Assembly: GCF_013003965.1 (NCBI RefSeq)
Contig: NZ_CP053069.1
Span: forward strand, 1,891,419 to 1,955,418
Length of the DNA stretch: 64,000 nucleotides
DNA from: Usitatibacter rugosus
Lineage (GTDB): Bacteria; Pseudomonadota; Gammaproteobacteria; Burkholderiales; Usitatibacteraceae
Reading direction: 5' to 3'
The position numbers and the translations under genes were made by a program. A model generated the notes under the pieces. That model searched no databases. It was not told where the DNA came from and worked only from the letters and a program-made list of their open reading frames with translations. Shown one piece after another: positions 46,927 to 56,360 of the stretch (positions within the stretch are counted from its first letter, which is position 1; every line of letters begins with the position of its first letter).

Positions 46927-48882
46927 ATGGCGCGCCCGATCGAGCTCCCCTACGACGAAGCCACCCGCTGCGCCGAGCGCCATGCGTGGTTCGAGTCCGT
47001 GCGGCCGCTCGGCTGGGCGGTGTTCCTGGACAGCGGCGATCCGGCCCGCACCACCGGGCGCTATGACGTCATCGCCGCCGAACCGCTGTCCACGCGCATC
47101 GTGGCACCGGGGGAGGACGCGTTCGCAGCGGCGCGCGCGCTCTGCATCGAATCCGGCACCGCGTCGCATGCGGAGGGCTGGCCCATCGCGGGCGGGGTCA
47201 TCGGCTACTTCGGCTACGAGCTGGGACGCGGCGCGGCGAAGCTTCCGGTCGAGAAGGCCGGCACCACGCCGCTGATGCCCGAAGCGGCCATCGGCCTCTA
47301 TGCATGGACGCTCGTGATCGACCACCGCGCCCGCCGCGCCGCGATCACGTCGCTCGACCGCTTCACCGACGCCGAAGCCGCGGCATTGCGCCAGCGCATC
47401 CTCGCGAAGCCGCCGCAACGCGAGCCATTCCGCGTGCTGGGCGAGATCGCTTCGACGCTCGACCGCGAGGCCTACCTGCCGCGGGCCCAGCGCGTCATCG
47501 ACTACATCCACGCCGGCGACTGCTACCAGTCGAACCTCACGCGCGAGTTCCACGTCGGATATTCCGGCGACCCCTGGGATCTCTACCGCCACCTGCACGA
47601 TACGAACCCCGCACCCATGGGGGCGTTCCTCGAATATCCGTTCGGTGCCGTGCTCTCCAGCTCGCCGGAGCGCTTCGTCACCGTGGAAGGCCGCGAGGTC
47701 GTCACCAAGCCCATCAAGGGCACGCGCCGCCGCCGGGCGGACCCGGTGCAGGACGCCGCCGCCCGCGCCGAGCTGCTCGCCTCCACGAAGGACCGTGCCG
47801 AGAACGTGATGATCGTGGACCTGCTGCGAAACGACCTGGGCCGCGTGTGCGAGCCGGGGAGCGTCGCCACGCGCGAGATCTGCAAGCTGGAGAGCTTCGC
47901 GACCGTGCATCACCTGGTGAGCACCATCACGGGCCGCCTCGCCGAAGGCCGCGACGCGCTGCACCTGCTCGAAGCCTCCTTCCCCGGCGGCTCCATCACC
48001 GGGGCGCCCAAGAAGCGCGCGATGGAGATCATCGACGAGCTGGAGCCCCACCGCCGCGAGGTGTATTGCGGCGCCATCGGCTACCTCACGGCCGCGGGGC
48101 GCATGGACATGAACATCCCGATCCGCACGACGGTGTGCGCGAAGGGGGAGCTGCGGTTCTACGCCGGCGGCGGGATCGTGGCGGATTCGTCGCCGGAAGC
48201 CGAGTACGAGGAGACCGAAGTGAAGATCGCCGCGATCCGCAGCGCCCTGCAGCGCTTCGCCGTTCCCGCGCCCCCCGATCCGCAGAAGTCGGAGCTGCGC
48301 CGCGATTTCATCGCGAAGCGCGACGCCCTGTTCGCCAACGGCAGCGCGGGCTTTTCGTCCCGCGTGATCGCGCGGCTGCGCGCGTTGCCCGAGTACCGTT
48401 CGGCCAAGGCGGTGCTCGCCACGCTCAACATCGGCAAGGAATGGGACACGCGCTCGTTCGCCGAGGCCGTGATCGCCGACGGCAAGAAGCTCATCCTGCC
48501 GCGCGTCGTGAAGCAGCCGCGCATGCTCGAGCTCTACGAGGTGCGCGACCTCGGAGCCGATCTCAAGCCCGGCGTGTGGGGCATCGAGGAGCCGGACCCG
48601 GAGCGCTGCCGCCGCACCGACATCACTGAGGTCGACTTTGCGCTCGTTCCCGCGCTCGCCGTCGACCGCGACGGCTATCGCATCGGCTACGGCGCCGGCT
48701 ACTTCGACCGCCTGCTGGCCGGGAGCCCCGCGCACCAGATGCGCGTCGTGGGCATGCCCGCCGCGCTCTTCGTCGACAAGGTCCCGCACGAAGCGCACGA
48801 CATCGCGGTCGACGCCGTGATGACCGAGACCGAATTCCACCGAATTTCCACCCGTCATCCCCGCGCGAACCCCGACCCATGA
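46927..48882 (+). CDS. pabB: Aminodeoxychorismate synthase component I fused to 5-formyltetrahydrofolate cyclo-ligase
   Basis: A single uninterrupted frame of 651 residues. Residues 1 to about 440 are Pab[26 protein letters not shown], the Mg/chorismate segment [27 protein letters not shown] and [18 protein letters not shown]. Residues 455-645 are a full 5-formyl-THF cyclo-ligase, beginning [15 protein letters not shown], with the ATP/folate motif GYGAGYFDR at 587-595 and AVMTET near the end. The linker is only about 10 residues (AVPAPPDPQ) and has no internal start codon near the boundary. PabB makes 4-amino-4-deoxychorismate for folate; the cyclo-ligase returns 5-formyl-THF to the active pool. 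The stop overlaps the folD start. Confidence 0.92.
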   Translation: MARPIELPYDEATRCAERHAWFESVRPLGWAVFLDSGDPARTTGRYDVIAAEPLSTRIVAPGEDAFAAARALCIESGTASHAEGWPIAGGVIGYFGYELGRGAAKLPVEKAGTTPLMPEAAIGLYAWTLVIDHRARRAAITSLDRFTDAEAAALRQRILAKPPQREPFRVLGEIASTLDREAYLPRAQRVIDYIHAGDCYQSNLTREFHVGYSGDPWDLYRHLHDTNPAPMGAFLEYPFGAVLSSSPERFVTVEGREVVTKPIKGTRRRRADPVQDAAARAELLASTKDRAENVMIVDLLRNDLGRVCEPGSVATREICKLESFATVHHLVSTITGRLAEGRDALHLLEASFPGGSITGAPKKRAMEIIDELEPHRREVYCGAIGYLTAAGRMDMNIPIRTTVCAKGELRFYAGGGIVADSSPEAEYEETEVKIAAIRSALQRFAVPAPPDPQKSELRRDFIAKRDALFANGSAGFSSRVIARLRALPEYRSAKAVLATLNIGKEWDTRSFAEAVIADGKKLILPRVVKQPRMLELYEVRDLGADLKPGVWGIEEPDPERCRRTDITEVDFALVPALAVDRDGYRIGYGAGYFDRLLAGSPAHQMRVVGMPAALFVDKVPHEAHDIAVDAVMTETEFHRISTRHPRANPDP

Positions 48883-49763
48883 CCGCTCGCATCCTCGATG
48901 GCAAGGCCATCGCCGCCGAATTCCGCAACGAGTGCGCCGTGCGCGTACAACGCCTGAAGGAGGAGAAGGGCCTCGTGCCCGGCATCGCCGTCGTCATCGT
49001 GGGCGACGACCCGGCGAGCAAGGTGTACGTCCGCAACAAGGCGCAGGCGTGCGAGGCGATCGGCATGCATTCCGAAGTGCATCCGCTGCCGGCCGAGACG
49101 ACGCAGGCGCACCTCCTCGCATTCATCCACGCCCTCAATGCCGCTCCGGCCATCCACGGCATCCTCGTGCAGCTGCCGTTGCCCAAGCACATCGACGGCC
49201 AGGCGCTGATCGAGGCCATCGATCCCGCGAAGGACGTCGACGGCTTCCATCAGGCGAACCTGGGCGGGCTCATCACCGGCCATCCGGCGTTCTATCCGTG
49301 CACGCCGTGGGGCGTGATGAAGCTGCTCGAGCACACCGGCATCCCCATCGAGGGAAAGAGCGCCGTCGTGATCGGCCGGTCCAACATCGTCGGCAAGCCG
49401 ATGGGGCTGATGCTCGTTCACGCCGGCGCCACCACCACGATCTGCCACCGCAAGACGCAGGATCTCGCGTTCCATACGCGGCAGGCGGACATCCTCGTCG
49501 CCGCGGTCGGCAAGGCGGGACTCGTGACCGGCGACATGCTGAAGCCCGGCGCCGTCGTGGTCGACGTGGGCATCAACCGCCTGGCGAACGGCAAGCTGGC
49601 CGGGGACGTGGATTTCGAGACCGCCTCGCAGGTCGCCTCCTGGATCACCCCCGTGCCGGGCGGCGTCGGACCGATGACGATCGCGATGCTCCTCGGGAAC
49701 ACGGTAAAGTCGGCGGAACGCGCCGCCGGACTCGGGACGGGCGCGGAGACGCGAATCGCCTGA
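48879..49763 (+). CDS. folD: Bifunctional methylene-THF dehydrogenase / methenyl-THF cyclohydrolase
   Basis: 294 residues. Folate-site [15 protein letters not shown], the [13 protein letters not shown] signature, [16 protein letters not shown], the nucleotide-binding [17 protein letters not shown] and the C-terminal [19 protein letters not shown] are all present. It interconverts 5,10-methylene-, methenyl- and 10-formyl-THF. It overlaps the pabB/cyclo-ligase fusion by ATGA (48879-48882); since the cyclo-ligase yields methenyl-THF, the FolD substrate, the pairing is metabolically sensible. Confidence 0.97.
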   Translation: MTARILDGKAIAAEFRNECAVRVQRLKEEKGLVPGIAVVIVGDDPASKVYVRNKAQACEAIGMHSEVHPLPAETTQAHLLAFIHALNAAPAIHGILVQLPLPKHIDGQALIEAIDPAKDVDGFHQANLGGLITGHPAFYPCTPWGVMKLLEHTGIPIEGKSAVVIGRSNIVGKPMGLMLVHAGATTTICHRKTQDLAFHTRQADILVAAVGKAGLVTGDMLKPGAVVVDVGINRLANGKLAGDVDFETASQVASWITPVPGGVGPMTIAMLLGNTVKSAERAAGLGTGAETRIA

Positions 49764-49771
49764 GGAGAGCC

Positions 49772-51412
49772 TTGCCGGTGGTTGGAGCCTACGAGTCGGG
49801 ACTCGAGCGCAATCCCGCGAACTACGCACCGCTCACGCCGGTGTCGTTCCTTGCAAAAGCCGCGGCGGTCTTCCCGGAGCGCGTGGCCATCATCCACGGG
49901 CCGCTACGCCGGACGTGGGCCCAGGTCTACAGCCGCAGCCGGCAGCTCGCCTCGGCCCTCGCGAAGCGCGGCATCCGCCACGGCGACACGGTCGCCGCGA
50001 TGCTTCCCAACATTCCCGCGATGATCGAGCTGCACTTCGGCCCCGCCATGTTCGGCGCCGTGCTGAACACGCTCAACACCCGGCTCGATGCCGAGGCCAT
50101 CGCCTTCATGCTCGACCACGGCGAGGCCAAGGTGCTGTTCACCGACCGCGAGTTCTCGCCCGTGGTCGCGAAGGCCCTCGCGCTCGCGAAGGTGAAGCCC
50201 CTGGTGGTGGATGTCGACGACGCGCTCTTCACCGGTGGCGAGCTGCTGGGCTCGCTCGAGTACGAGGCGCTGCTGGCCGAAGGCGATCCGGGTTTCGAAT
50301 GGCAGGCCCCGCCCGACGAGTGGGATGCGATCACGCTCAACTACACGTCGGGCACGACGGGCAACCCCAAGGGTGTGGTCTACCACTATCGCGGCGCGTA
50401 CCTGAACGCGCTCAGCAACATCGTCGACTGGTCGATGCCGCACCACGCGGTGTACCTGTGGACGCTGCCGATGTTCCATTGCAACGGCTGGTGCTTCAAC
50501 TGGACGCTGGCGGCGATCGCGGGCACGAGTGTCTGCCTTCGCAGGGTCGAAGCGAAGGCGATCCTCGACCTCATTCGCGACCACCGCGTGACGCACTACT
50601 GCGGAGCGCCGATCGTCCACTCGATGCTGGTCAACGCACCCGCGGAGATGAAGCGCGGCATCGTGCACGAGGTCGCGGCGCTGGTGGCCGCCGCCGCGCC
50701 GCCGGCCGCGATGATCGAGGGCATGGCTACGATGGGCTTTCGCCTCACCCACGTGTACGGGCTCACCGAGACGTACGGCCCCGCGTCCGTGTGCGCGAAG
50801 CATCCGGAGTGGACGAAGCTTCCGATCGAGGAGCAGGTGCGCCTGAACGGCCGGCAGGGCGTGGCGTATCTGCTGCAAGAGGGCATGGACATCCTCGACC
50901 CGCACACGATGCAGCCCGTGCCGCGCGACGGCGAGACGATGGGCGAGATCATGTTCCGCGGCAACATCACGATGAAGGGTTACCTCAAGAACCCCGCGGC
51001 GAGCGCGGAGGCGTTTCGCGGCGGCTGGTTCCACACCGGCGACCTCGGGGTCATGCATCCGGACGGCTATGCGAAGATCAAGGACCGCTCGAAGGACGTG
51101 ATCATCTCGGGCGGCGAGAACATCTCCTCGCAAGAGGTCGAGGACGTGCTGCACAGCCATCCCGCGGTGATGATGGCCGCCGTCGTCGCGCAGCCCGACG
51201 CGAAGTGGGGCGAGACGCCGTGCGCCTTCATCGAGCTGAAGGAAGGCGCCTCGGCTTCGGTCGAAGGCATCATCGAGTTCTGCCGATCGCGCATGGCCCG
51301 CTTCAAGGTGCCGAAGACCGTCGTGTTCGGCGCGCTGCCCAAGACGTCCACCGGCAAGATCCAGAAGTTCATCCTGCGCGAACGCGCCAAATCCACCCAG
51401 GCCATCGAATGA
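49772..51412 (+). CDS. AMP-dependent acyl-CoA synthetase (medium-chain fatty acid type)
   Basis: About 546 residues. The adenylation motif is LNYTSGTTGNPKGVVYHYRG, the acyl pocket includes LPMFHCNGWCFNW, YGLTETYGP is the A5 motif, and the catalytic Lys is in KTSTGKIQKF. The start is TTG at 49772 or GTG at 49778; GAGGAG at 49762-49767 favours one of these, and upstream codons lie inside folD. It resembles ligases of medium-chain or methylmercaptopropionate-like acids; the exact acid is not clear. It is translationally coupled to an alpha/beta hydrolase. The N-terminal 90 residues resemble the truncated ligase at the right end of the window. Confidence 0.92.
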   Translation: MPVVGAYESGLERNPANYAPLTPVSFLAKAAAVFPERVAIIHGPLRRTWAQVYSRSRQLASALAKRGIRHGDTVAAMLPNIPAMIELHFGPAMFGAVLNTLNTRLDAEAIAFMLDHGEAKVLFTDREFSPVVAKALALAKVKPLVVDVDDALFTGGELLGSLEYEALLAEGDPGFEWQAPPDEWDAITLNYTSGTTGNPKGVVYHYRGAYLNALSNIVDWSMPHHAVYLWTLPMFHCNGWCFNWTLAAIAGTSVCLRRVEAKAILDLIRDHRVTHYCGAPIVHSMLVNAPAEMKRGIVHEVAALVAAAAPPAAMIEGMATMGFRLTHVYGLTETYGPASVCAKHPEWTKLPIEEQVRLNGRQGVAYLLQEGMDILDPHTMQPVPRDGETMGEIMFRGNITMKGYLKNPAASAEAFRGGWFHTGDLGVMHPDGYAKIKDRSKDVIISGGENISSQEVEDVLHSHPAVMMAAVVAQPDAKWGETPCAFIELKEGASASVEGIIEFCRSRMARFKVPKTVVFGALPKTSTGKIQKFILRERAKSTQAIE

Positions 51413-52242
51413 AAGAGCAGAAGATCCTCACGCTGGACCCCCACGGCTTCCACCACATCGCCTACACCGAGTGGGGCGACCCGTCGAAGCCGCTCCTGGT
51501 CTGCGTGCATGGCCTGACGCGCAACGGCCGCGACTTCGACTACCTCGCCGAGCGGCTCTCCGACGCGTACCACGTCGTGTGCCCGGACGTGGTCGGCCGC
51601 GGCAAGAGCGACTGGCTGCGCGTGAAGACGGACTATGGCTACCCCGTGTACCTGAACGACATCTCGGCGCTCATCGCCAAGATGGGGGTGGAGGAGGTGC
51701 ACTGGGTCGGCACGTCGATGGGCGGCATCATCGGCATGCTGATGGCGGGCATCCCGGGCTCGCCGGTGAAGAAGCTCGTGATGAACGACGTGGGCTCGTT
51801 CATTCCCAAGGCGGCGCTGGAGCGCCTCGGCCAATACGTCGGCACCACGCCTTCGTTCGATTCGCTCGAAGCCCTCACCGCCGCCGTGCGCAGCGTGAGC
51901 CCCTTCGGAGCGCTCACCGATGCGCAGTGGACGCAGATCGCGCAGAGCGCCTCGAAGCAGGATGCCAGCGGCAAATGGGTGTTCCGCTACGACCCGGGCA
52001 TCGCCGAGACCTTCAAGGGCGCGCCGTTCAGCGACGTCGACATGCGTCACTTCTGGAATGCGATCCCGTGCCCGGTGCTGGTCGTGCGCGGCGACGGCTC
52101 CGACCTGCTGCCGGCCGAGACGCTCGAGGAGATGAAGAAGCGCCCGAACACGCAGGCCTACGTCGTCGCCAACACGGGCCACGCGCCGATGCTGATGGAC
52201 GACGCGCAGGTGGACGTGATCCGCAAGTTCCTGCTGGGCTAG
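51409..52242 (+). CDS. Alpha/beta hydrolase
   Basis: 277 residues with the alpha/beta-hydrolase fold: oxyanion-hole VCVHGLTRNGRDF, nucleophile Ser103 in GTSMGG, an acid residue expected in VRGDGSDLLP and the His in NTGHAPML. No signal peptide, so cytoplasmic. The start is inside the ATGA overlap with the acyl-CoA synthetase. An acyl-CoA thioesterase, ester hydrolase or C-C hydrolase role alongside the ligase is possible; the sequence does not decide. Confidence 0.9.
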   Translation: MKEQKILTLDPHGFHHIAYTEWGDPSKPLLVCVHGLTRNGRDFDYLAERLSDAYHVVCPDVVGRGKSDWLRVKTDYGYPVYLNDISALIAKMGVEEVHWVGTSMGGIIGMLMAGIPGSPVKKLVMNDVGSFIPKAALERLGQYVGTTPSFDSLEALTAAVRSVSPFGALTDAQWTQIAQSASKQDASGKWVFRYDPGIAETFKGAPFSDVDMRHFWNAIPCPVLVVRGDGSDLLPAETLEEMKKRPNTQAYVVANTGHAPMLMDDAQVDVIRKFLLG

Positions 52243-52243
52243 C

Positions 52244-53827
52244 GTGGCGAAGGTGCCGTACGACGCGGTCATCATCGGCGCGGGGCACAACGGCCTCGCC
52301 TGCGCCTGCTATCTCGCCGCGGCCCACCTGAAGGTCTGCATGGTCGAGCGCCGCGATGTCGTGGGCGGCGCCGCGGTGACCGAGGAATTCCATCCCGGCT
52401 TCCGCAATTCCACCGCGTCGTACACGGTGAGCCTGCTGAATCCGAAGGTGATCCGCGACTTGAAGCTCGCCGAGCATGGCCTCCGCGTGGTGGAGCGCCC
52501 GTTCTCCAACTTCCTGCCGCTGGACGATGGCGCTTCGATTCGCGTGGGCGGAGGCCTCGAGGCCACGCAGCGCGAGGTGGCGCGATTCTCGAAGGCCGAT
52601 GCCGAACGCCTGCCCGCGTACTACGAGCGGCTCGACCGCGTGGCCGACGTGCTGCGCGATCTCCTGCTCGAAACACCGCCCAACGTCGGCGGCGGCATCC
52701 GCGACCTCTTCGCCGGCTGGAAGGTCTCGCGCAAGCTGAACGCCCTGCCGATGGCCGCCAAGCGCGACGTGCTCGACCTCTTCACGATGTCCGCGGGCGA
52801 CTGGCTCGACCGCACGTTCGAGTCCGAGCCGATCAAGGCATGCTTCGGCTTCGACAGCGTGGTCGGCAACTTCGCGAGCCCGTACACGCCCGGCAGCGCC
52901 TACGTGCTGCTGCACCACGTCTTCGGCGAGGTGAACGGCAAGAAGGGCATCTGGGGCCACGCCATCGGCGGCATGGGGGCGATCACGCAGGCGATGCGCA
53001 AGGAGGCCGAGGCGCGTGGCGTGGAGATCCGCACCGGCCAGGGCGTGGCGCGCATCCTGGAGGAGGGCGGCCGCGCTACGGGCATCGCACTTGCGGACGG
53101 CACGGAGATCGCGGCGCGCTGCGTGGTCTCGAACCTGAACCCGCGGCTCCTCCCGGGTCTCGTAGGCGCCGCTTCGGCCGCCGCGTTCGAGCCCTTCACC
53201 CACTACGATTGCGAGAGCGCGACGCTGCGCATGAACGTGGCGCTCTCCGAGCTCCCCGATTTCACCGCCGCCCCCGGCAAGGCGCGCCAGCCCCACCACA
53301 GCTCCGGAATCATCATGGCGCCCACGCTCGCCTACATGGACCGCGCCCACGCCAGCGCGCGTGCGGACGGGTGGTCGGCCGAGCCCATCGTCGAGATCCT
53401 GATCCCCAGCACGGTGGACGACACGCTGGCCCCGCCGGGGCAGCACGTGGCGAGCCTGTTCTGCCAGCACTTCCGCTATCGCCTGCCGGACGGCCGCTCC
53501 TGGGACGACGAGCGCGAGCGAGCGGCCGACGCGGCCATCGACCTCGTCACCCGCCACGCTCCCAACTTCAAGGCGAGCGTGCTGGGCCGGCGCGTCCTCA
53601 CCCCGCTCGACCTCGAGCGCACCTTCGGCCTCGTGGGGGGCGACATCTTCCACGGCAAGCTGTCGCTGAACCAGCTCTTCAGCGCCCGCCCCATCCTGGG
53701 GCACGGCAACTACCGCCTGCCGCTGGCGGGCCTGTACCTGTGCGGCTCGGGGGCCCACCCCGGCGGGGGCGTCACCGGCGTACCCGGGCACAACGCCGCC
53801 CTGGAGGTCGTTCGCGACCTGCGGTGA
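52244..53827 (+). CDS. Phytoene-desaturase/PYROXD2-like FAD oxidoreductase
   Basis: 527 residues starting at GTG (52244), 1 base after the hydrolase stop. N-terminal dinucleotide motif DAVIIGAGHNGLACACYLAA, then VERRDVVGGAAVTEEFHPGF, and the C-terminal FAD-closing GLYLCGSGAHPGGGVTGVPG typical of the phytoene-desaturase/PYROXD2 superfamily. Central GIWGHAIGGMGAITQAM is also family-specific. No carotenoid genes are nearby, so carotenoid desaturation is unlikely; the human PYROXD2 branch is a better comparison. It is co-transcribed with the acyl-CoA synthetase and hydrolase. Confidence 0.9.
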   Translation: MAKVPYDAVIIGAGHNGLACACYLAAAHLKVCMVERRDVVGGAAVTEEFHPGFRNSTASYTVSLLNPKVIRDLKLAEHGLRVVERPFSNFLPLDDGASIRVGGGLEATQREVARFSKADAERLPAYYERLDRVADVLRDLLLETPPNVGGGIRDLFAGWKVSRKLNALPMAAKRDVLDLFTMSAGDWLDRTFESEPIKACFGFDSVVGNFASPYTPGSAYVLLHHVFGEVNGKKGIWGHAIGGMGAITQAMRKEAEARGVEIRTGQGVARILEEGGRATGIALADGTEIAARCVVSNLNPRLLPGLVGAASAAAFEPFTHYDCESATLRMNVALSELPDFTAAPGKARQPHHSSGIIMAPTLAYMDRAHASARADGWSAEPIVEILIPSTVDDTLAPPGQHVASLFCQHFRYRLPDGRSWDDERERAADAAIDLVTRHAPNFKASVLGRRVLTPLDLERTFGLVGGDIFHGKLSLNQLFSARPILGHGNYRLPLAGLYLCGSGAHPGGGVTGVPGHNAALEVVRDLR

Positions 53828-53915
53828 ATTTTCGGCACCCGGGAGGCTGCACAGTCGGTCGGCGCATCCGGAACGCCCGCGTAACGTACGTTCGGTCACT
53901 ACGCGGAGAAACACC

Positions 53916-54044
53916 ATGCGATTGCGCCCGGTTCTCGTCACCGCCACCGTCCTCGGACTGTGCGCGGCCACGCTCTACGCCTTCTGGACGCCCACCCAGC
54001 AGCGCGACCTGGTGATCCCGCCGGTCAGCGCCCCGGTCCGCTAG
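53916..54044 (+). CDS. Small 42-residue single-span membrane or secreted peptide
   Basis: ATG at 53916 is preceded by GGAG with a 7-base spacing. The peptide begins MRLRPVLVTATVLGLCAATL, a basic N-terminus and one hydrophobic stretch (residues 5-23), followed by a short polar tail ending PPVSAPVR. It ends with TAG at 54042-54044, 12 bases before the stop of the convergent enoyl-CoA hydratase. Codon third positions are G/C rich like the neighbours. No known family. Confidence 0.5.
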   Translation: MRLRPVLVTATVLGLCAATLYAFWTPTQQRDLVIPPVSAPVR

Positions 54045-54056
54045 GTGGCGTGGCGC

Positions 54057-54839
54057 TCAGGCCTTCCAGGATGGGGGGCGTTTCCCCAGGAAGGCATCGA
54101 CGCCCTCCCGGGCTTCCGCGGACCCCATGTCCGAAGCGATCGCCCGCGACGCCTCCTCGTAGGCGGCCCGCATCCCGGCCTCGAGCTGGCGGTAGAACAG
54201 GGCCTTTCCCGAAGCGAGGGACGCCCGCGGGCGGGCCTTCAGCGTGCTGGCGTACTCGCGCACGGATTCCATGAGCAGGGCGGCCGGCTCCACCCGGTTC
54301 ACCAGGCCCCAGTCCAGCGCCGTTTCCGCCTCGATGAATTCCCCCGTGAACAGCATCTCGGCAGCGCGCTTGCGCGAGACGTTGCGCGTGAGCGCGACGG
54401 CGGGCGTGGAGCAGAAGAGGCCCAGGTTGATGCCGGAGACGGCGAAGCGCGCGTTGTCGGCGGCGATCGCGAGGTCGCACTGCGCGACCAGCTGGCAGCC
54501 CGCGGCGGTGGCCAGGCCATTCACCGCGGCGATGACCGGCTGGGGCAGGGCGATGAGCTTCTGCATCATCGCGCTGCACGAGGCGAAGAGCGCCGCCACC
54601 GTTTCCGGGGATGCCCCGTGCATCTCCTTCAGGTCGTGTCCCGAGCAGAAGGCGCTGCCGCTGCCGGTGATCACCACCACCCGCACCGACTCGTCGGTGG
54701 CCAGCTTGTCGAGCTCGGAATGGAGTGCCGCCAGCATCGCCGAGGACAGGGCGTTGAACTGGCGCGGCCGGTTCAGCGTGAGGGTCGCCACGCCGTCTTC
54801 GACGCGCGCGAGCAGGCCCGAATCGGAACGGTCATCCAT
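54057..54839 (-). CDS. Enoyl-CoA hydratase/isomerase family protein (ECHDC3-like)
   Basis: 260 residues of the crotonase fold. Oxyanion-hole segments are FCSGHDLKEM and NGLATAAGCQLVAQCDLAIA; GINLGLFCSTPAVALTRNV and the MLFTGEFIEAETALDWGLVN helix follow. The wording is closest to ECHDC3-type proteins, whose activity is poorly defined; the second catalytic acid position is occupied by Ser/Thr-rich sequence rather than Glu. The start at 54839 (MDDRSDSG) is chosen because GATAAT lies 7 bases upstream, an arrangement seen for other leaderless genes here; ATG at 54848 is the alternative. Confidence 0.88.
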   Translation of the reverse strand: MDDRSDSGLLARVEDGVATLTLNRPRQFNALSSAMLAALHSELDKLATDESVRVVVITGSGSAFCSGHDLKEMHGASPETVAALFASCSAMMQKLIALPQPVIAAVNGLATAAGCQLVAQCDLAIAADNARFAVSGINLGLFCSTPAVALTRNVSRKRAAEMLFTGEFIEAETALDWGLVNRVEPAALLMESVREYASTLKARPRASLASGKALFYRQLEAGMRAAYEEASRAIASDMGSAEAREGVDAFLGKRPPSWKA

Positions 54840-54846
54840 GCGCGTC

Positions 54847-54852
54847 ATTATC
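54847..54852 (-). promoter_or_regulatory. Candidate -10 for the enoyl-CoA hydratase gene
   Basis: GATAAT on the minus strand ends 7 bases before the preferred ATG at 54839. It overlaps the alternative ATG at 54848, which would make that codon untranscribed. Confidence 0.45.
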
Positions 54853-54973
54853 GCACCCATGCATCGGGCGCCGTTCATTGCGTCCGAGGGGCAACGGGAA
54901 TAACATCGGACCAAGCCGCCTGATTCTTAAGGCTAATTTTACAGCGCGGCACCAACAAAAAGGCCCCACTTCC

Positions 54974-56344
54974 ATGATCGTCCTCCGTACCGTCCGAGCA
55001 ATGGCGCTGCTCGCCGGGCTCTCCTACGCATTGGGTGCGTGGGCCGCCGATCCGCAGGTCCTGGAGCGCGCGCGCAAGCTCCTCGCCGAGAACAACCCCA
55101 AGCAGGCCTACGTCGAGCTGATGTCGGCGCAGGACCTCACGGGCACCCCGGAATACGACTACCTCCTCGGCGTCGCGGCGCTGGACAGCGGCAAGTTCGA
55201 GGACGCGATCATCGCCTTCGAACGCGTGCTGGCCATCAACCCGAACCACGCCGGAGCGCAGATGGACCTCGGCCGCGCCTACTTCGCGCTCGGCTCCTAC
55301 GATCTCGCGGAAACGGCGTTCAAGCGCCTGAAGACGGCCAACCCGCCGGCGCCCGCGCTGCAGGCGCTGAACCAGTATCTCGAGGCGATCCAGGTTCGCC
55401 GCCGCGAGATCAACCCGGGCTGGACCGGCTTCGCCGAGATGCAGATCGGGTACGACAGCAACCTGACCGGCGTGCCCGGCGATTTCGGCGCCGCCTCGCA
55501 GCAGTCGTTCAACATCACCGTCGATCCCACCGGCAACTCGATCAAGCGCGATGCGGCGTACGTCGAAGCCCTGGGCTACCTCGAGTATTCCTATCCCCTC
55601 TCGCGCGGCTGGAGCCTCTTCGCGGGCGGCGGCGCACGCGGCCGGGCCTACCACGACGAATCGGACTTCGACATCCTCTCCGGCGATCTTCGTGCCGGCG
55701 CGGCGCTCAACCAGGGCCCCTCGCAGTGGAGGGCCTCGGTCGGCTACCAGAAGTACACGCAGGACGGCGACGCCCCCGGCGAGCCGCAGCCCACCAACGA
55801 CCGCAACACCGCCAACGCGATGTTCGAGTGGCGCCATTCGCTCGACACGCGCAACCAGGTCGGCGTGGGGCTGCAGCTCACGTCGGTGCGCTTCCCCGAC
55901 AACAAGATCGACGACTTCGACCAGGTCTACCTCTCGGCCTCGTGGCTGCGCAGCTTCGAGGGCAAGGGCACGCCGCTCGTCTACCTCTCGGTCTTCGGCA
56001 CCAACGACAACGCCAAGAACACCTTCGACGACGGCGTGACCGACAAGAGCAAGAACCTCGCGGGCGGCCGCGTGTACGGCCAGTACTCGTTCAGCCCCAA
56101 GCTCTATACGTTCGGCGCGGTGGGCTACGTGTACCGCCGCGACAAGGACGAATTCGCCCGCTCGACCGTCGTGGCCCGAGGCCGCGACCAGTTCGCCGAG
56201 CTGCTGGGCGGGGTCACTTGGCAATTCATGGAGAAGTGCGCCGTGCGGGCTCAGTGGTCCTACACGCGCAACGCATCCAATATCGACATTTTCGACTATG
56301 ACCGTAACGAGGTTTCGACCGCCGTGCGGTGCGACCTGTTCTAG
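54974..56344 (+). CDS. TPR/outer-membrane beta-barrel protein, Slam (surface lipoprotein assembly modulator)-like
   Basis: 456 residues. A Sec signal (residues 1-25, ending GAWA) is followed by a periplasmic TPR domain (about 26-145: VLERARKLLAENNPKQAYVE, DAIIAFERVLAINPNHAGAQ). From about residue 155 alternating amphipathic strands run to the end (GFAEMQIGYDSNL, GWSLFAGGGARGRAY, NQVGVGLQLTSVRF, KLYTFGAVGYVYRR). The last residue is Phe (VRCDLF), the usual BAM recognition signal of barrels. The TPR-plus-barrel layout and GYDSN near the barrel start match the Slam/DUF560 family, which moves proteins across the outer membrane. The partner could be the next gene, a TbpB-barrel-like exported protein 16 bases downstream. 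Confidence 0.82.
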   Translation: MIVLRTVRAMALLAGLSYALGAWAADPQVLERARKLLAENNPKQAYVELMSAQDLTGTPEYDYLLGVAALDSGKFEDAIIAFERVLAINPNHAGAQMDLGRAYFALGSYDLAETAFKRLKTANPPAPALQALNQYLEAIQVRRREINPGWTGFAEMQIGYDSNLTGVPGDFGAASQQSFNITVDPTGNSIKRDAAYVEALGYLEYSYPLSRGWSLFAGGGARGRAYHDESDFDILSGDLRAGAALNQGPSQWRASVGYQKYTQDGDAPGEPQPTNDRNTANAMFEWRHSLDTRNQVGVGLQLTSVRFPDNKIDDFDQVYLSASWLRSFEGKGTPLVYLSVFGTNDNAKNTFDDGVTDKSKNLAGGRVYGQYSFSPKLYTFGAVGYVYRRDKDEFARSTVVARGRDQFAELLGGVTWQFMEKCAVRAQWSYTRNASNIDIFDYDRNEVSTAVRCDLF

Positions 56345-56360
56345 CCCGAAAGGCCACGCC

